Origin: Ophioceras dolichostomum
Taxonomy: Eukaryota; Ascomycota; Sordariomycetes; Magnaporthales; Ophioceraceae
Reading direction: 5' to 3'
Assembly: GCA_003049485.1 (NCBI GenBank)
Contig: PYST01000004.1
Coordinates: forward strand, 186,001-250,000
DNA: 64,000 bases
This document shows positions 23,815-34,068 of the stretch, piece by piece. The notes beneath the pieces were generated by a model. That model saw only the letters and a list, made by a program, of their open reading frames with translations, was not told where the DNA came from and made no database searches. The number at the start of each line of letters is the position of its first letter. Position 1 is the stretch's first letter. Both the position numbers and the translations under genes were made by a program.

Positions 23815-24766
23815 ACGTCGAGGAACGGATTCGATACCGAGAGATCTCTAGCATCTACGAAAAATGAATAATAGAGAGATTGGGTTGGAAACGGGGCAAA
23901 TAGGAATCTAAATGCATTTGTAAAATCTCCGTAAAAGAGCACTTCTGCAGCTCTTTCCACCAAAAAAATGCCGTATCTGTTGAGTAAGTGGCCTCGGCTT
24001 CGAACCACAAGGGGCAACAATACAGCTGCCGATGTCTCAGCTCGGCACGGTCTGAGCAATGTGCTGCTTTTGCTTTGTTCAATAAGTGCATACATGTATT
24101 AGACACAGTCCATTCATCGAACTCTTTCCGACTCACATCCACACCGACGGCTCCATCCCGGCGCTGCGAGTCCCCTTGGTGGTTTCGACAGTCCGCTGCA
24201 TTTCGTAATATGACCAATATTTTAGCTGATGCCAGAGGTGCTGTGACTATTGCCAAGGTCGGTTTCCCAAGCCGGCGAGGCGGGATTCATCAAACTCGAG
24301 GCGAGAACCCGGACCGTTAGTGATCTGGATGGGCCTAAAAGGCACCCAAGGCACAGAGGCAGTCGGCGGTGAAGGTCTTCTGCTGCCCGGGTTTCCCGAA
24401 CGTCAGCCGGGCGAGATTAACTTTGTGGGAAGGTGGGGGTGGGGTGATAGATGTGCCCCTGGAGTGGGATATTCTGATAAGCGATAAGCTCCCCAAATCC
24501 CCCCAAAGTGAACTTCGTGACAGCAAGAACGACAGGCACTTTTGGCCTTAATACTAATGCTGAAAGTGCCTATTTCCCAATCCCAGCATCTAAATATATT
24601 TTAGGAAGCTTCGTACAGGTTCAGCTTCTTTTGTATTAAAAAATGAGGCACAGTCCGGTTCCTGTTGCTTTGCTAATGGGCTTTAGTGTTGGTGGGGATT
24701 TTGCTGGTTGCGCCAGTAACAGGGTCGCCAACTTTGCGCCTAAGGCACCAATTTTGCACTGTCTGC

Positions 24767-24799
24767 GAAAGTTCTCTCGCCTTCCAGCGAGTTCGAGAA
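24767..24799. promoter_or_regulatory. Candidate heat shock elements upstream of hsp88
   Basis: GAAagTTC (24767-24774) and TTCgaGAA (24792-24799) are two inverted HSE-type modules 17 bp apart, about 570-600 bp upstream of the Hsp88 start. Each has only two GAA units, where a full element has at least three, so these are weak candidates. Confidence 0.3.
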
Positions 24800-25362
24800 C
24801 GGACTCACCCCACCTAGGGAGGGCGTGGGCCCAGTGACGCTGTCCCTCAGACAGGCGAAGACCTTTTTTTCGCTTTTGTTTTTCTACAATGAGGGGCAGC
24901 CTGGCGGGTGGTGCTAAACTGCTACTGCTCACACTTCACATACAACCCCATACAACCACATGTCTTTGCATCGCCTTGCGTCAAAAAAAATTCCCACCAG
25001 AAACACCATCACACTACAGCTACAGCCTCACTTCCCAAGAAGACGGCCTCGTCTCTCTCCCGACCAGAATTCTCTTCACCACTTTACCGGCCTGTTAGTT
25101 GAATCTTTTTGCTACTGTTCATTGACCTCCATCTCGCTGCCAACTGAGCCCCCTGTTGTGTTGGGCAGCTTTGCTTTCGGTGTTTTGGTTGTTGGAAGTC
25201 CAAACAAAGAACTGCGCCCACGGCCAGCCAGACCAAGATCTCCACCCCCAAGCGCCAGTTCATCGTGCTTCGGCCTGTTCCTCTTTGAACAGACCTACCG
25301 AGGCTCTTCGGCCACATCCAAGACTCACACGATTCTCTCCAGGACCACAGAATACCGCAACC

Positions 25363-28216
25363 ATGTCTGTAGTTGGTAAGTCGCCCACCTCCCTATCTCG
25401 AGCGCCCTCGAGTCGCAACCCTGTGGAACACGCCGAACCTAACACATAACGTCTCCTAGGTGTCGACTTCGGTTCGCTCAACACCGTCATCGCGGTGGCC
25501 CGGAATCGGGGTGTCGACGTGGTAAGTGATCGCCACGCGCCAGGGCTCTGTCCCCTTTGCGCTTGCCCAAGTTCCGAACCTTTTCGACCACTCCCATTTC
25601 TACATAGCGGTGGCAAGGTTTTGTGTCTCCCGGGGATGCGCGCTGACCTGTCTATTCGCAATCACTCTAGATCACCAATGAGGTCTCTAACCGGGCAACT
25701 CCGTAAGTCAACCACAGACTACCCCCTCTCTCCCCATCCCCATCTATCCCTTCTCACACGCGCAGTCCAAGCCGGGCCAGTAGGCAGACTGGCTGCACCA
25801 TCGAATGCATATGACATATGCTGATGCATGATTTCTTCTGTCGCCGCGCACACAACAGGTCACTTGTTGGCTTCGGGCCCAAGTCCCGCTACCTGGGAGA
25901 GGCCGCCAAGACCCAGGAGATCTCCAACCTCAAGAACACTGTCGGCTCGTTGAAGCGACTGGCGGGTCGCGTCCTCGGCCACCCCGATATCGAAGTCGAG
26001 CAACAATACATCTCGGCTCCGTTGGTCGACGTGAACGGCCAGGTCGGAGCCGAGGTCTCGTATCAGGGCAAGAAGGAGAAGTTCACAGCCACACAGCTGA
26101 TCTCCATGTTCCTGGGCAAGATCAAGCAGACGGCAGCCAACGAGCTCAAGCTTCCAGTCTCGGACATGGTCATGAGCGTACCAGCCTGGTTCACCGACGT
26201 GCAGCGCCGGGCCCTGCTGGATGCGGCCGAGATCGCTGGCCTGAAGACGCTGCGTCTGATCAACGACACCACAGCCGCGGCGCTAGGCTACGGCATCACC
26301 AAGCTGGACCTGCCCGCTGCCGACGAAACGCCACGCCGCGTCGTCTTCATCGATATCGGCCACAGCGACTACGCCGTCTCGGTTGTCGAGTTCAAGAAGG
26401 GCGAGTTGGCTGTCAAGGCGACCGCTTTCGACCGCCACTTCGGTGGGCGCAACTTTGACAAGGCGCTCGTCGACCACCTGCAGAAGGAGTTCCTCGGCCA
26501 GTACAAGATCGATATCTTCTCGAACCCCCGCGCCAAGTCGCGCGTGTACAGTGCGGCCGAGAAGGCCAAGAAGATCCTGTCGGCCAACCAACAGGCGCCG
26601 ATCAGCATCGAGTCGCTGATGAACGACATCGACGTCAAGGCCATGGTCTCGCGCGAGGAGTTTGAGGCTATGGTGGAGCCGCTGCTCAGCACGGTCGAGT
26701 CGGTGCTGAGCCAGGCGCTGGCCGAGGCTAAGCTCAGCGTGGACGCCATCGACGCAGTCGAGCTTGTCGGTGGTGGCACGCGTGTGCCCGCCATCAAGGA
26801 CCGCATCACCGCCTTCTTCAACAAAAAGCTGTCTTTCACGCTCAACCAGGACGAGGCCATCGCGCGCGGCTGCGCTTTCAGCTGCGCCATCCTCTCGCCC
26901 ATCTTCAAGGTCCGCGACTTCGCCGTCCAGGACGTCATCTCGTACCCGATCGAGTTCTGCTGGGAGAAGGCTCCCGATATTCCGGATGAGGACACCAGCC
27001 TGGTTGTTTTTAACAGAGGCAACCTGCTGCCCTCAACCAAGATCCTAACCTTCTACCGTAAACAGCCCTTCGACCTCGAGGCCCGATACGCTAAGCCGGA
27101 CGAACTTCCTGCCACAATAAACCCCTGGATCGGCCGCTTCTCTGTCAAGGGCGTCAAGGCGAACAACGGTCCCGACGACTTTATGATCTGCAAGCTGAAG
27201 GCACGCGTCAACATACATGGAATCCTGAATGTGGAGAGCGGCTACTTCGTCGAGGATCAGGAGATCGAGGAGGTGGTGGAGGAGGAGAAGAAGGAGGACG
27301 ACAAGAAGGATCCTGATGTGAGTAGTATTTTTATCCCAGGGTCGATTCCGCCGGTTCCTCCGGTCGACGGCGCTACCGAGATGATGTACGGGCCGGACTC
27401 GCCACTCAAGCGACGACGGCGCCGTACTTCTAGTCCCCCCAAACTGGGCATGCCCGAGCACCTACCAAGTCGCATGAAACTAACCGGGCCAACTTGGCTC
27501 CCGCCACAGGCGATGGAGACGGATGGCGCCAAGGAGGAGGCTCCCAAGCAGCCCAAGACACGCAAGGTAAAGAAGCAGGTCCGAAAGGGGGAGCTTCCCA
27601 TCGTCGCCGCTACGCAGTCACTCGATGCGGCTGGCAAGGAGTCCCTCACCGAGAAGGAAGCCGCCATGATGATGGAAGACAAGCTGGTCGCCGACACGGA
27701 GGAGAAGAAGAACGAGCTGGAGACGTACGTCTACGATGTCCGCAACAAGCTCAGCGGCGTCTACGAAGAATTCGCCAGCGAAGAGGAGAAGGAAAAGATC
27801 CTGGCGAAACTGGCCGAGACCGAGGTAAGAACTTTGCTTCCGTTCTGCACGCCTTTCCCCCACTCCATCAAGGATATCACGATAGCCGAAAACCACGAGA
27901 TTATCAGGGACATCGCAGCTGACTTTCGCAAACACAGGACTGGCTCTACGAGGACGGCTACGACGCCACCAAGGCCGTCTACACCGCGAAGATGGACGAG
28001 ATCCGCGCCATGGCCGGACCCATCGCTCAGCGCCACTTCGACAAGGTGGAGGGTGAGCGGCAGGCGCTGCAGGCCAAGCTGGACGCCGAGACGGCAGCCA
28101 AGAAGGCCGCAGCCGACGCAGCGGCGAAGGAGGCGGCCGCGCAGGAGGGTGCCGACGGGGGTGCCAAGGACGAGGAGATGACGGATGCTGATGCCAAAGC
28201 GGCCAACGAGTCGTAG
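25363..28216 (+). CDS. hsp88: Hsp88 (Hsp110/Sse1 family Hsp70 nucleotide-exchange chaperone)
   Basis: Six exons give 719 residues: 25363-25375, 25460-25521, 25671-25702, 25859-27317, 27510-27824 and 27938-28216. The first three are very short and rebuild the ATPase start (MSVVGVDFGSLNTVIAVARN, then ITNEVSNRATPSLVGFG). The nucleotide-binding domain covers about residues 1-385 and includes INDTTAAALGYG and the adenosine-motif region VELVGGGTRVPAI. A shortened beta domain follows, then an acidic Lys/Glu-rich loop and the helical C-terminal domain (YVYDVRNKLSGVYEEF). There is no EEVD tail, as is usual for Hsp110. These proteins release ADP from cytosolic Hsp70 and hold unfolded clients. The 192-nt intron 27318-27509 is stop-free and in frame, but has GTGAGT, a CTAAC branch site and CAG. 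Length matches Neurospora Hsp88 (about 700). Confidence 0.95.
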
Positions 28217-29512
28217 GAGGCGGAAACCGCTGAAGGCGCCATTAGCATCTCATCCTCCCCAGTTCCGGAGTTCTAGAATTCTTGACTTCTGGTACACCCT
28301 TCTAGACGAATGACTCTTGACGACAAAGGAAGAGAAGGAAATCATAAAACAAGGCTTTTTTTCCCTTTCGCTTTCCCTCACATATTTCTACCACTCCTGG
28401 CTGCTCCCTTGCTGCTGCCACTGCTTCTCCTCTGCTCGCTTGAATCCATTCCGTGTGTCACTTGATTTGGGTAATACATTGCTGGTAGCGCAGCGAGAAA
28501 GATCAGGCAAGAGAGGCGAAACAAATTATTGCCCTCCCCAGCTTGTTGAAGGTTCGAGACATACACGATCAACCAACCAACCCTCCCATCTTTCGCAACT
28601 TTTGCATCCACCCACCCACCCAGGCTCACGCGAGCTATACGGGGACGGACGGATGTTGTGTCGGTGATAAATAGATGAAGAAGAATGTGAAAGACTGGAA
28701 AAGGAAAAAAGCACGTCCTCTTTTCATTCTTATCAGCATTACGACTGGCTTCGATGGTTTTTTGCGCATTCAATCCCCCCCTCTGTTTTTAGGTAGAGAA
28801 AGAATCCTTCCTGTTCTTTTTTCGTTTTTCTTTTTGTTATTAGAAAGTTAGTCCCACATGATATGGAATCGGGGTCTTTTCATACCGACCCTACTTAGCT
28901 CCCTTTTCCTTCCTGAAGAGCTATCTATACTGCCCACCTAGTACCTGCCTAGGCTTAATTACCTAGGTAGGGAAGGGGGTAGGTACCTACCTACCGCAAC
29001 GATACATAGTGACTTCGGAGATTCTGGGGGTCTGCGGTGTTGTGTCCCTCAGGCCACTGTTGAAGCTGACCGACCGAGATTTTACGAGAACGAAATGATA
29101 GGTAATAAAAATGCCAATAAATAATTCAATAACTGCACCTACCCGGTCTGCTCCGGTAAGTTTAAATGTACATTTTGGTGTTCCCCTTTCTTCCCCTTCT
29201 CTCACTCTCCTTTTTTTTCTCTGCCCCGCCAGTCCTTCCCTTGCTGCGTCTAAACCCCATCAGCCTCCCTGCTGAACAGCAACAGCCAACACAGTAGTAT
29301 ATGACGTATCGCACGCTTCCCCCCTTCCCCATGATGCACCCATCCCATCCACGCCAAGAAGAGCAAAGGAGAAGAAGAGAAGAGCGAGACATGGAAGACA
29401 GTTCTCATACCTGTTCCATGCTGTATAGGTATCTAGGTCGGTATGGCTAGTTCTCTGTTTTCCTTAGGGGTGACAAACAAAGGAATTCCACCCACGTGCA
29501 ACGGCAATCTTC
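28217..29512. other. Region between convergent hsp88 and eIF5B 3' ends
   Basis: AT- and CT-rich 3' flanks of both genes. A TACCTAGGTA palindrome with a neighbouring GGTACCTACCTACC run lies at 28960-28995. No gene is seen. Confidence 0.6.
28960..28969. repeat. TACCTAGGTA palindrome, copy 3
   Basis: An exact third copy, followed within 15 bp by GTAGGTACCTACCTACC, which is itself nearly palindromic. Intergenic. Confidence 0.8.
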
Positions 29513-32500
29513 TTAAGGGATGTCGAACAACGGCTTCAGCTTGATGATCAGCTGCCACTCGTCGTTGGAGACCTCCTTGCGGTAGAACTCCTTCAGGCAG
29601 TCGATGCTGGCGCGCGAGATGAGGCTGTACAGGACGTCCTTCTCCTCGAGATGGCGGCCGTACGTCGGCTGGTGGCCGCCCATCTCGATCTTGACGGCCA
29701 CCGAGGGCTGGCCCTTCTTGCAGACGTTGATCGGCTTGTGGTCTCGCTCGATACCAGTTCTGGATATGGGGGGGAAAAGACATATTTTTGTCAGTTTGAT
29801 AGTCCACTTCACGAGAATTATGATGGCAAAATCCAAGGAAAAGGAAAGGAAGAGGGAGGGAGAAGAAACATACACTCTGCCCAGGCTCACGATCTCCTTG
29901 ACGCCCGTCACGGGATTGGCCTTGACGGCCGCGATGGGCGTGTTGAGCTTCAGCTGGCCCTCAACAACGTCAACGCCAACGACAATAGGCGCGGTCTTGT
30001 TGAAGACGGCGACCGTGTTGAGCACGCAGGGGAACACGGCCAGCAGCTTCGACTCCTCCTTCTTGCGCTCCGTCTGCTCCTCTATGTGCTTCGTGAACGC
30101 GTCGAACAGGTGGTAGATGATGTCCGCCGTGAAGATCTTGATCCCCTGCTCCTCGGCGTACGCGGCGGCCTCTTTGTCGACCTTGACGTCGAAGCACAGC
30201 ATGACGGCGTAGTCGCGCGCCTTCTCGAGCATGATGCCGCATTGCATCACGTCGCGCTTGTACACGGGGCCGATGCCGACGTTGGCCACGGGGATCTTGC
30301 ACTCCTTGAGGAAGTCGAGCAGGGCCTCGAGGGAGCCCAGCGTCGAGGCCTGCACGCTGACGCCCCGCCCGGACTTGGCCACGCGGCTGAAGAGCGTGGC
30401 CAGGTCGGACTCGACCTCGTCCTCGAGGTCCGACTCGTCGTCGTCGGGGCCCACGACCAGCAGGCGCGAGCCGGCGATGGCGCCCTCGAGGCCGGGGGCG
30501 CTGATCTTGACGCCCAGCGCGGCCTTGACCTCCTTGTTGTGCACGTAGGCCGACTTGAGACGCAGCTCGCGCAGCGGGGCCGGCGTCAGCAGCGCGCGGA
30601 TGTTGGTCTTGATGACGCCCTCGGTGCCGCAGAGCACGATGCGGTCGCCCTCGCGCAGGATGCCGTTGGACAGGATCACGTCGATGGTCATGCCGAACCC
30701 TTCGATGGCCTTGACCTCGAGCACGGTGGCCTGCACCTCGGAGAGGTACATCAGCGAGCCGACCATGCGCTCCTGCGTCAGCTGCAGGATCAGCTTCAGC
30801 ATGTCCGGGATGCCCTCGCCGGTGTGCGCCGACGTCGGGACCAGAGACACGTTCTTGGCCATCGACTTGTTCTCGTAGAAGAGCTCCGAGTTGAACCCCT
30901 GCTCGGCGAAGGCCACCTTGGTCTGCTCCAGCCGGTTCTTGAACTCGTTCTGGACGCCCTTGTTCTGCAGCGCCAGCGACTCCTGGAAGCCGTTGTTCTC
31001 CACCTTCTTCCAGCCGTAGAGACGGTCGATCTTGTTGAGCGCCACGATGAACGGCGTCTTGCGGTCGCGCAGCAGCTTCATCGACTCGAGCGTCTGCGGC
31101 TCCAGCCCGTGCATGATGTCCACGACCAGGATGGCGATGTTGCAAAGCGAAGAGCCGCGAGACCGCAGGTTCGAGAACGACTCGTGGCCGGGCGTGTCGA
31201 TGATGAGCAAGCCCGGGACCTTGAACTCGATCTTGTCGTCGCGGTTGACCACCGCGGTCTTTTGCCGGATGGCCTCTACGGGGAAGTACGTCGCTCCGAT
31301 CTGCTGCGTGATACCACCTGCTTCGCCCTCCTGCACGTTGGTCTGCCGGATCTTGTCCAGCAGTTTGGTCTTTCCGGTATCGACGTGCCCGAGAATGCAG
31401 CAGATTGGGGACCGCAGGTTGTCCTTGGACCGAGCCGCGAGCGCCGCCTGGTGAGCCTTCTCTCGCCTCTCTGCCGCCTCCCGCTTCCTCTGCGCCTCGG
31501 CAGCCTGAGCCGCGGTCTCTTTCTCGTCTTCAGAGTCGTCATCGGACTCATCATCAGAGTCTTCATCCTCTCCGTCTTCCGAGTCGGCGTCCTCTCCAGC
31601 TTCGGCTTTGGCTGCTTCGGCTTTAGCTGCCGCCGCCTCGGCCTTCTTCGCCTCCTTCTTCGCGGCTTCCTCATCCGAGTCGGCATCCCAATCATCCTTA
31701 AGATCGTCGTCGTCCTCGGCGGCTGCCGCTTCCCAGTCATCTTCCACATCGCTGCCCTTGCCAGCTGCGGCCTTCGCAGCGGCTTCTTGTTCCGCCTTCT
31801 CCCTGGCGAGCCTCGCCTTCTCTTCAGCCTCCTTGGCGGCCGCTTCAGCCTGGAGCCTTGCACGCTCCGCAGCCTCCGCAAGTGCCTTCTCTTCATCGAC
31901 CTGCGCAAAAATAAGGCGTGTCAGTGTTTCCCACGTCAGTACTTCCACTTCAGTGCATGCAGGGAATCATAGGGACAGAAATAGGGCTTTGTGAGGCAGA
32001 AGGGAAAGGTAGTGCCAAGCAAGATAAACAAACCTTCTCAGCTTTGCGGCCACCCCGTTTCTTGGCCTCGGCCTTCTTCTTCTCCTTCTCGGCCGCCTCG
32101 TCCTTCTCGTCCAGGGCGCCGACCTTGATGCCAGCGGCGATCATCTGCTGCAACTTGGCCTCGTTCCTTGCCCTGGCCTCCTTCTGCGCCTTGGTCAGGA
32201 ACTTGCCCTCCTTCTTCAGCTGCTCTATCTTTTCCTTCTCCTTCTGCTTTTTCAACGCCTTCATCTCCTCTTTGCGCTTGAGCGCTTCGGCCTCCCTGCG
32301 CTCCTCCTCCTCGATCCGCGCCTTCTCCGCCGCCGCGGCAGCCTCGGCCTCCTCCTGTCGCCTCCGCAGCTCCTCCTGTTGCTTCTGGATAGCAGCCAGA
32401 TGTGCTGGGATCTTCTTTTTCTTGCCACCAGTCTCGGCCGCAGCAACAGGCGCAGCCGCTGGAGCGGCCTCCTTCTTCTCAGGAGCGGCGGCTTTGGCTG

Positions 32501-32731
32501 GTTCTGCCTTGGTCGGGCCAGCGGATTTCTTCTTCGCTGCCTATTGAGATGCGCAGACACGTACGATGTCCGCCAAAGTCAGCGTTGAGCCCCACGATAT
32601 CGCCCATGTTGAGTCAGCGCGGGAGACCTACTTGCTCCTTTTTCCTCTGCTTTTCCCGCTCCTTCTTCTCCCTCTCCTTCTCCGCCTTTGTCTTTACCCT
32701 GCCGTCACCTCCCTCTTCGCCATCGTCTGCG

Positions 32732-32764
<33 letters not shown>

Positions 32765-33108
32765 CCCTGCTTGCCCTTGCCGCCCTTCCCCTTCTTTTCT
32801 GGTAGCGCAAACTCGTCGTCCATTGTGGCCTCCTCGGGAGCCTTTCCCGCATCACCGTCCGGGGTCTCGTCCTCGACGAAGTCCTCGGTGAGGCCCTTCT
32901 TCTTGCGCTTCTCCTTGTTCTTGCGCATGAGCGCCATCAGGCCGCTGGCTGGCTCCTCCTCGCCCGCTCCGTCGCCATTCTCGGCGGCGGCAGCGTCGCC
33001 GTTCTCGGCCGCTGCCGGTGGCGGAGCGGCGTTTGTCGTGTCGGCAAGAGCCTCCGCCTCCCAGTCGTCGTTCCCGCCCTTCTTGTTACCCTTTTTCTTG
33101 GGCGGCAT
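29513..33108 (-). CDS. FUN12: Translation initiation factor eIF5B
   Basis: Exons 33108-32632, 32540-32034, 31900-29874 and 29759-29513 give 1085 residues. The N-terminal 490 or so residues are charged, Lys/Glu/Ala-rich and probably coiled-coil, starting MPPKKKGNKKG, and include a poly-Ala run encoded by ten AGC/GCT repeats (32734-32763). The GTPase domain starts with G1 GHVDTGKT at about 499-506, then DTPGHE and NKIDR. Domain II, domain III and the C-terminal domain IV follow, ending KPLFDIP. The last intron splits SLGRV|TGIERDHKP. eIF5B is a universally conserved cytosolic GTPase that joins the 60S subunit to the initiation complex. The start is the first in-frame ATG with a Lys-rich N-terminus typical of fungal orthologues; an upstream frame extension has no support. 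Confidence 0.96.
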
Positions 33109-34068
33109 TTTGGCTGGCCGTGTTTCGCGTGTTTCGTAGTTGGGGGAGATGCCGGGGCTTGTGTAGTAGATAGACTGGAAAAGCTTCACGCGCGACGAAT
33201 GTTCGGTTGGGCGGGAAATTCTTCGTCCTTTCCTACCTAGGTGGCACTTTACAACGACCTAGATAGTTCGGCTACAAGAGGCAAATATAAGACGTTAGCA
33301 CTTATGCCACAGGCGGGGTAAAGCCACCAATCGTTCAACAGGATTGGAAGCCACAGACAACCACGCACGTCAGTGACTCATTCGACTCACAATTTCGAGA
33401 ACTCTGCCCTGGTATAACTCAGGGCGTTCTCTACGGGCGCAGGTTGCCTTCGACTATTCGAGTCATAGACACTCGACATAATCCCGAATCCGAAAGTTCA
33501 CCGGGCGCCGTAGGGTGAACTTAGGGGTGGTTTAACACCGCTGTCAGTTGGAGAGGCTGTTGTGCGGGGCAGAAATTCTGCATGCTGACGAAGTGTGGGT
33601 TGCAGTAGTGGGGTTCGCCGTCAATTTCGAAACCACACATCAAATTGTAGTTTTGGGCTACGCTCAAGCCACAGATAGCACAGCCATGCCGTGGTGAGTT
33701 ACACCTGCAGCGTACAAATGCTCTCTAGGGCTTTCAGGGGGCACCTTCAGGGGCTCACCAGGCAGTGAAATCTCAACACTACGGGCCGATGTTCCTCTAA
33801 CAAGCAGTCGGTACGAGACACATTCGTGGACCTCCCAACTATCCAGCCCTGCTAGCCGAATCCCAGGCGTCGTTCAGATTCGTGCACGGTGCCAATGAGC
33901 CGCTGTAAAGCGTGAAAGGTAAAGGGGAAACAAGGAAAGATGCAGAAGACCAGACGAGATCGACAAAAGAAAAAGGCATCGATTGTTCATTCACATCTAC
34001 CCGATCTGCCAGCCTACCCATGTTGCCTCCCTATCTATACCTGAGGTCCCTACATGACCTTCCTAGCC
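33109..34068. other. Intergenic region between MMS1-like 3' end and eIF5B 5' end
   Basis: About 960 bp, with the 3' UTR of the MMS1-like gene on the right and the eIF5B promoter or leader on the left. Three inverted repeats at 33397-33522 are listed separately. TACCTAGGTG, a one-base variant of the dispersed palindrome, is at 33234-33243. Confidence 0.6.
33397..33522. other. Three consecutive perfect hairpin-forming inverted repeats
   Basis: Hairpin 1: GAGAAC (33397-33402) plus GCCCTG (33406-33411) pair with CAGGGC GTTCTC (33420-33431), giving 12 bp with a 3-nt bulge and an 8-nt loop. Hairpin 2: TCGAGT (33458-33463) pairs with ACTCGA (33471-33476), 7-nt loop. Hairpin 3: AAGTTCACC (33494-33502) pairs with GGTGAACTT (33514-33522), 9 bp, 11-nt loop. 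They begin about 290 bp upstream of the eIF5B ATG. Function unknown: leader structure, a small RNA gene or a relic element are all possible. Confidence 0.5.

Larger units (their letters stand above)
23689..25362. other. Intergenic region upstream of hsp88
   Basis: This contains the chitin synthase 3' UTR and the hsp88 promoter with a CT/CA-rich leader. No gene is supported. HSE-like modules are listed separately. Confidence 0.6.

Noticed and set aside
23990..24012. GGTTCGAAGCC on the minus strand as a tRNA B-box
   Set aside because: The flanking bases do not form a T-arm stem and no A-box or acceptor stem is present. Other GGTTCGA occurrences (for example 11698, 28549, 39190) also fail.
29651..31972. 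A 773-codon open frame antisense to eIF5B
   Set aside because: It mirrors the C-ending codon bias of the true gene, is rich in Leu, Arg, His and Val without family features, and crosses eIF5B introns without regard to them.
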